A stretch of 64,000 nucleotides of DNA. It comes from Henricia sp. BOLD:AAB3569. Taxonomy: Eukaryota; Echinodermata; Asteroidea; Spinulosida; Echinasteridae. The notes under the pieces were generated by a model, which did no database searches, was not told the origin of the DNA, and saw only the letters and a program-made list of their open reading frames with translations. Positions within the stretch are counted from its first letter, which is position 1; every line of letters starts with the position of its first letter. Position numbers and translations under genes: made by a program. Positions 59,093-64,000 of the stretch are shown here, piece after piece. The stretch is from positions 682,001-746,000 of the forward strand of contig JBBELK010000216.1 in assembly GCA_037783545.1 (NCBI GenBank). Reading direction: 5' to 3'.

Positions 59093-59725
59093 TATTATCA
59101 AATTGTTTAGCTCAATGTGCTCAGGCAGGTACTTTCACAAATGCAGAAAGTTAAAAAGGATTGTAAAACGGCACTACCAAACGATACCGTACGTAGCTTA
59201 TAAGTGTTAAATGACAGTCAACTAGCAGAAACTTGGCAGCACTACGGCTCTATAGCACAGCCCGAAAGGCAGTGCCAGTGTCACGGGCAGTCAGGACAGA
59301 AAGAACTCACTATAGACCAGCAAGTAGCACTCCCTTATATCTGGTGTACAGTCATGGTGGATAATGAATAACAAAACAAAATCAGGAGGACATACCAAAA
59401 ATACAAAAGAATTCCACAAGATGGTCACCACCCTCCAGCAATCAGGGTAGTGGCACAAATAACATTGAATGATCGGTATGTGCATTTTTAAAAGATAAAA
59501 CCTAATGACTACACTGGGGCTGAACTGTGACCGACCATGCATGAATGTAGGTCCGGTCACATAGAGTTTGCTCAACAACGAGTGAATTTCGCAATCGTTA
59601 ATTTTGTCGCTGGGTTTTGCATATCCTATTCAATCTTTGCCATCCCGTATAATTATTTAGTAATTTTGGCAGTGGTGTACTCGTCAACGCCCAGGTTTGT
59701 ACTGATACATTACTTTTTACTTGAA

Positions 59726-60289
59726 ATGGCGCTGTTTGCCGTATTTTTAAGCCGCCAAACATCAATATCACGACGGAGGGGAAGTAAATATGTGGACAAG
59801 GGAACCAGTCTAACAAAAAAACCAAATTCTGCACCGTACCACCGCCCACAAAAATATTTAGCCCACCCCCCTCCGGCTCCCACTCTCTCCTCCTCTAGTT
59901 CTGCAGAACGTCCATTCTTCGGTTCAGTAACCACGCATTCCGGACGAAGCAGTGAGGCGTGGAAGGAGCAGGCAGATTTTGCAACAGTCGACGGCCGGTC
60001 AAGATGCTGGCGATACGGGACGTCCTCGACAAAAATCTATGCTGCTGGGATTTTTCAGGTACGTAAACTGACTTTATACCTAGGCCTAATCATCGACGAT
60101 TGTAACTGTTTTTCCCATGTTTTCATGCTCTGTGGGAATGGTAAAATAAAAATAAAGCTTTAATTTCTACATCGACCATTTTGAACAATCATGGTAAGGG
60201 TTTCAGGAACCTTTTATTTATTTCATTAACAGCAATACTTTGTCTTTTCTCCTCAGGTTTTGATCACCAGCCAAGGGTCCAGTTTAAAT
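59726..60289 (+). CDS. Putative first two exons of an unrecognised gene
   Basis: An open frame from ATG 59726 runs 111 codons to a strong donor (CAG before GTACGT at 60059), phase 0. A matching acceptor (TCTCCTCAG) opens an 11-codon piece, 60257-60289, that ends at a GTAAGT donor. The product begins MALFAVFLSRQTSISRRRGS, has a Pro/Ser-rich middle (YLAHPPPAPTLSSSSSAERP) and ends KIYAAGIFQ then VLITSQGSSLN. The frame is also open upstream to ATG 59537. I do not recognise a family. Later exons were not found with confidence, so the gene may continue beyond the window or be a chance frame. Confidence 0.35.
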
Positions 60290-60898
60290 GTAAGTATATA
60301 CTATCAGTCTCTATTGTAACTTTAAAGGTGCATTGTTTGTGCTTGGAGCCAATTTTACCATGAAAACCTGGGCAATTCTCAATTTGATGTTAATGATATA
60401 ACAATACATGTAGTACTGGAGTTTTATACATTCACTTCCAAAGTAGGTACCTATTTGTCTGTGTGGAGAGAGGCAATTTATGGTAAAATGCCTTGCACAA
60501 AGGAATTAACCAAGGTACGTATTGAGTACATGACACTTAACTGTTTTGATATCAACATTTCATACTAAAATTGGCTCTGTGCATGTATATTTTTAAGGAA
60601 AGAACTGACCTCCAAATTTAAATCGTGTGGCAAAAAGTAAAACTAAAACCAAATTGGAATACGTGGCCGGTGAAATTAAATAAACTCAATTGGCTTGAGA
60701 GATGAACTGCATTTTCTGGAAACCATTATGTTTGATAATTTTAAAGCCAATTAAGTTTTAAAAAATAACTAAAATATTGGCCTTTTCGCAATTTCATTGC
60801 TTGAGAAGTCGGTGCCAAAATCAGTGTACACAAATTTACCGCCAAATGTCTGATATATAAATGTCCTTTAATATCGCATTTCATGTCTCTTGACATCT

Positions 60899-61947
60899 AA
60901 AAGGCAGTATACATGATTGGTAATCTCGAAAACCAGAAATGTTCACAGATTTAAGCCTAACTTACACAATATCAACATGATGACCGTAGAAAACTTCCCC
61001 TGAAATGGTTTTGTCTGAAGTGCTATAGTCTTTGAGAAATGAGTAAAACAATTAGTTTTCGTCTCATGAGACAAATTTAATTCGCCCCAAAACTATTTCA
61101 CCTCAAATTACTTCGTCGAAACACTACATCGCCCAAATGCCACTTCGCCCAAAAACCACTTCGTGCACAGGCCGTGGTTCAGGGAGAAATGACTGCAAAC
61201 CTTCTTTTGACTGTTTTCTCACACAGGGGGATAAAACTATTTGTAACAGTTTACCAATCATGTATACTATCTTTAATGCATTTTACAACTACATGTATCA
61301 CTGAGAAACCACCTCGATATTGATGTATAGGTTGGTGGCTAAGCCAGAGACATTGGGAAAATTCCCCTTCGCTTCCAAAAGATGGTTCTAGGATCTTTAA
61401 GGTGCAATTACACAACACAGGACCTAGGGCTTTACATCCCATCCACAGGATGGAGCAATTGGGGTCAAGTGCCTTGCTCAAGGGCACAAGTACATGTAGT
61501 CTTAAAACCACAACCTTCAGGTGTTTCCACCTGAAAGCCAAACTGCTCAGCCAGACAGCCACGATACTTAAAGATAGTATACATGATTGGTAAACTGTTA
61601 CAAATAGTTTTATCCCCCTGTGTGATTGAAGATATGCATGATTAAAACCAACCTGAGCAAAAACCAGCTCCGTACTTCGTCTAACTTTTGAGAAAACAGT
61701 CAAAAAGGGTTTGCAGTCATTTCGCCCTCGGTGAACCACGGCCTGTGCACGAAGTGGATTTTCGTCTCATGAGACGAAAACTAATTGTTTTACTCATTTC
61801 TCAAAGACTATAGCACTTCAGACAAAACCATTTCAGGGGAAGTTTTCTACGGTCATCATGTTTATATTGTGTAACTATGTAAGTTAGGCGTAAATCTGTG
61901 AACATTTCTGATTTTTGAGATTACCAATCATAATACACTGCCTTTAA
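60899..61947. mobile_element. 1-kb nested foldback element with an internal SINE
   Basis: Outer arms: AAAGGCAGTATACATGATTG and CAATCATAATACACTGCCTT, then TGCTATAGTCTTTGAGAAAT and ATTTCTCAAAGACTATAGCA, and TAGTTTTCGTCTCATGAGAC mirrored. Inner arms: CAGGGGGATAAAACTATTTG and CAAATAGTTTTATCCCCCTG. Near 61425-61560 a reverse tRNA-SINE copy (GCCTTGCTCAAGGGCACAAG) occupies the centre. Confidence 0.85.
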
Positions 61948-62348
61948 CTTATTTTGCAATTACCTGCAGAAAAAAATTGCATTGTATTTTTATATCATCA
62001 TGAAGACTAAATCTGTGCATATCAAGTTGAATTTGCGAAAAGGCTACATGAATACGTACATTGTACAGACTTGACCTATACTCATCTGTAAATAATCGAA
62101 AGGTTCAATGTTGAGACTGGCCGCAAATTTCATTCATACATACTGGTAAATGTACAGCACCAAAACCCATCATTTTTGACATGAAAGATTAGAACAACCT
62201 TAAAATTGGAGGTCAGTTGAATTCCCTATTTTTAACTTGTGCTACAGACATTCCATTATGCTCTTCCCTGCCGAGTACGAACTGCATGTTATAATATGAA
62301 TTTATGTTGGCTATTATTCCAGCAAACGCATCAACATTCACTGTCCTT

Positions 62349-62961
62349 ATAGGTAGCTCATTCCGTGTGAAATCACCTCGAGGTTGTCAGGGGTCCGACT
62401 CGGATGAAACTTTTTCTAAAAATACTTCCACCTATGTCATGAATGTGTACACAATTTTAGAGACCAACTCCAATTCGTTGCTTTGTCTTTGATAGAAAGC
62501 AAACCCATGTGTCTAGTGTGTGTGCATATAAAGTCAATCAGACCATCCATGTGGGCACCATGGGGAGCCAAAAATGGTTACGATAATCAAAAATGAGAGT
62601 TTTCGGGGAGCGACATCTCGAAAAGGAAACGTGGTACCGTACATTTGATAACAGAATCATGCAGATTGGATGCCAATCTATGTGTATATCAATTTTCAGG
62701 TAGAAATTCCCAAGCATTTTTGAGCTACAGGCCTCTAAAAATGTAAAAAACTTCAATGGCACGGCTATGATTGGGAAAATGTGGGTAGGGTAGGCATTTT
62801 TTTGAGGTCATATATCAGCAATGAGTTGGAGTTGGCCTCTTAACATGTTCATGACATAGGTTAAAGTATTTTTTTTAAAAGTTTCGTCCAAATCTGAGTC
62901 GGACCCCTGACAAATTTTCTGAAATTTAGGTGATTTCACACGGAATGACCTAGGTACCTAT
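62349..62961. mobile_element. Foldback element with about 130-bp arms
   Basis: AGGTAGCTCATTCCGTGTGA and GTCAGGGGTCCGACTCGGAT are mirrored by TCACACGGAATGACCTAGGT and TGAGTCGGACCCCTGACAAA. AGACCAACTCCAATTCGTTG pairs with ATGAGTTGGAGTTGGCCTCT. Confidence 0.85.
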
Positions 62962-63011
62962 TTGTGGAGAGAAGAAGCAAAGTGCACTGCTCAAGGACAC
63001 ATGTACTAATT

Positions 63012-63310
63012 TAAAGGAGCGTGTCCAGATCACATTTTTGAACTTCCATTTTTCCCATGGGTGTTGAGATTTTGATACCATATAATTTGCCATATTTTTC
63101 TCATTACCGTTCTGAAATTTCACATTTTTAAGGATATATTGTAAAAAAACACTGATGTTTTGTAAACTAATTTGTCCGGTTCCATGTGCAGTAATTACAC
63201 CAACCTTTTTGCTTCCATATCCAAATTGGAGATTTTTGGAAAAGTATTTTATATGATTGTTAGGTTAGAACAAAATCCATTTTCTCGTAAAATCTGAATA
63301 CGCTCCTTTA
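63012..63310. repeat. Dispersed MITE (TTAAAGGAGCG family), reverse copy
   Basis: TTAAAGGAGCGTGTCCAGAT at the left and ACGCTCCTTTAA at the right are the ends. CCAACCTTTTTGCTTCC is the complement of the core in 13590-13892 and 36656-36993. Confidence 0.8.
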
Positions 63311-64000
63311 ACCCATGTTTAGCACTAATCAATGTCTCAAATGCAATCCACATGAGACCTTTTCGTTTTGTAAAAAATTAAATGTGTAACATGCAGTTTG
63401 TGCTCTTGCTTTATAACGAGAAAAAACGTACTGAAATGGCCAGCGAAAGAATTGAGTACAAAACATGAAAATGGCTAAAAACAAAATATAATTTTTATTT
63501 GGTCAAATCTGCACTCACGTTTTATGAGAAAAATCAACTTAACTCTTACCTATAAATTGATAATCATCTTAAAATATAAATAAGTTTGTGTGCATTTTCA
63601 ATCTTACTAATGGGTATTCAACAAGCTTTTGGACCTGACCCTCACAGATTGAAATTTGGTGTGCTGAGTGGACTCCTCGAGAACTAAAATTGTATATCAT
63701 TTGGTCAATTAATTTTTGAGATACGGGTTAACAAACTTTGACTAATTAGCATGATTTGCTATGTTTGGACAATTATATCTCTAAAAGTAATGGACATAGA
63801 GAGATAAACTTTACATCATTTTAAAGCTCTTGAAACATCAAAATTGAATCTCTTACCACAAAAAAGTGATGTAAATTTATAACCTTTGCAAAAATGCGTA
63901 ATATTTTTTTATTTGTTAGCTTAAGATGTAAGGAACATTTCCAAAAAGATTTGGGATTGGCACTCTTTAATACAGTTTTTGAATTATGGTATGTTTAACA

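Larger units (their letters stand above)
54863..59725. other. Spacer downstream of SPATA1
   Basis: It contains the SPATA1 3' UTR (an AATAAA occurs near 56003), B-box-like repeats at 55119-55410, MITEs at 56130-56385 and 57295-57420, and a SINE at 57779-57960. Short open frames look random. Confidence 0.6.
60290..64000. other. Right-edge stretch, mostly foldback elements
   Basis: It contains large foldbacks at 60899-61947 and 62349-62961 and a MITE at 63012-63310. The remainder is A/T-rich with no exon that I can support. Confidence 0.55.

Noticed and set aside
62239-62350. Third exon of the gene starting at 59726 (acceptor after GTGCTACAG, frame open to TAG at 62350)
   Set aside because: The peptide is Cys/His/Leu-rich without any recognisable feature, and the stop lies at the border of a foldback element; a chance frame is as likely.
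3457-63310. CRISPR array or prokaryotic mobile system
   Set aside because: Repeats here are inverted-repeat MITEs, SINEs and one exon duplication; no regularly spaced short direct repeats or cas-like genes were seen, and the genome is eukaryotic.

Overview
This is eukaryotic DNA: protein-coding genes are split into short exons with GT-AG (one GC-AG) introns, GC content is low, and introns and spacers are packed with inverted-repeat elements and tRNA-derived SINEs. Gene content is metazoan (RAD23, ALKBH7, SPATA1, a Tctex1/DYNLT protein, secreted lipases, a Neuralized/ROCO protein). Long foldback elements beginning with sequences like 'AAGGCAGTATACATGATTGG' and the 'ATGAAATTGGCCCC' termini remind me of marine deuterostome genomes. 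My best guess is an echinoderm; this is an inference, not proven.

Layout: (1) 740-9878, minus strand: a gene encoding a Neuralized homology repeat (NHR) joined to a ROC GTPase and a COR domain. Twelve exon positions are visible, one of them a tandem duplicate; the 3' end lies beyond the left edge. (2) 11800-14135, plus: a complete four-exon ALKBH7 gene. (3) 16030-18238, minus: a 5'-truncated lipase copy with a nonsense codon. (4) 19765-23076, minus: a complete six-exon secreted lipase of the pancreatic lipase/phospholipase A1 type, with a TATA box. (5) 24113-30144, plus: a complete nine-exon RAD23 gene (UBL, UBA1, XPC-binding, UBA2). (6) 34214-34948, minus: an intronless Tctex1-domain (DYNLT4/5-like) gene. 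(7) 37749-54862, plus: a SPATA1 orthologue whose exons join in frame to 948 residues with the second start exon. (8) 59726-60289, plus: a putative first exon pair of an unrecognised gene. The rest is introns and spacers made largely of MITE-like inverted repeats, SINEs and low-complexity tracts.

The genes are not one pathway. RAD23 (ubiquitin-linked repair) and ALKBH7 (mitochondrial dioxygenase) are housekeeping; the Tctex1 protein and SPATA1 are both linked to cilia or sperm and stand head to head. The most unusual locus is the NHR-ROC-COR gene: it carries a tandem duplicate of a 132-nt, frame-neutral exon whose coding differences are all but one replacement changes and all but one crowded into the first third, a layout that suggests mutually exclusive splicing. 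Exon boundaries were placed by eye from splice signals, reading-frame phase and similarity to family members I remember; no alignment or transcript data were available.
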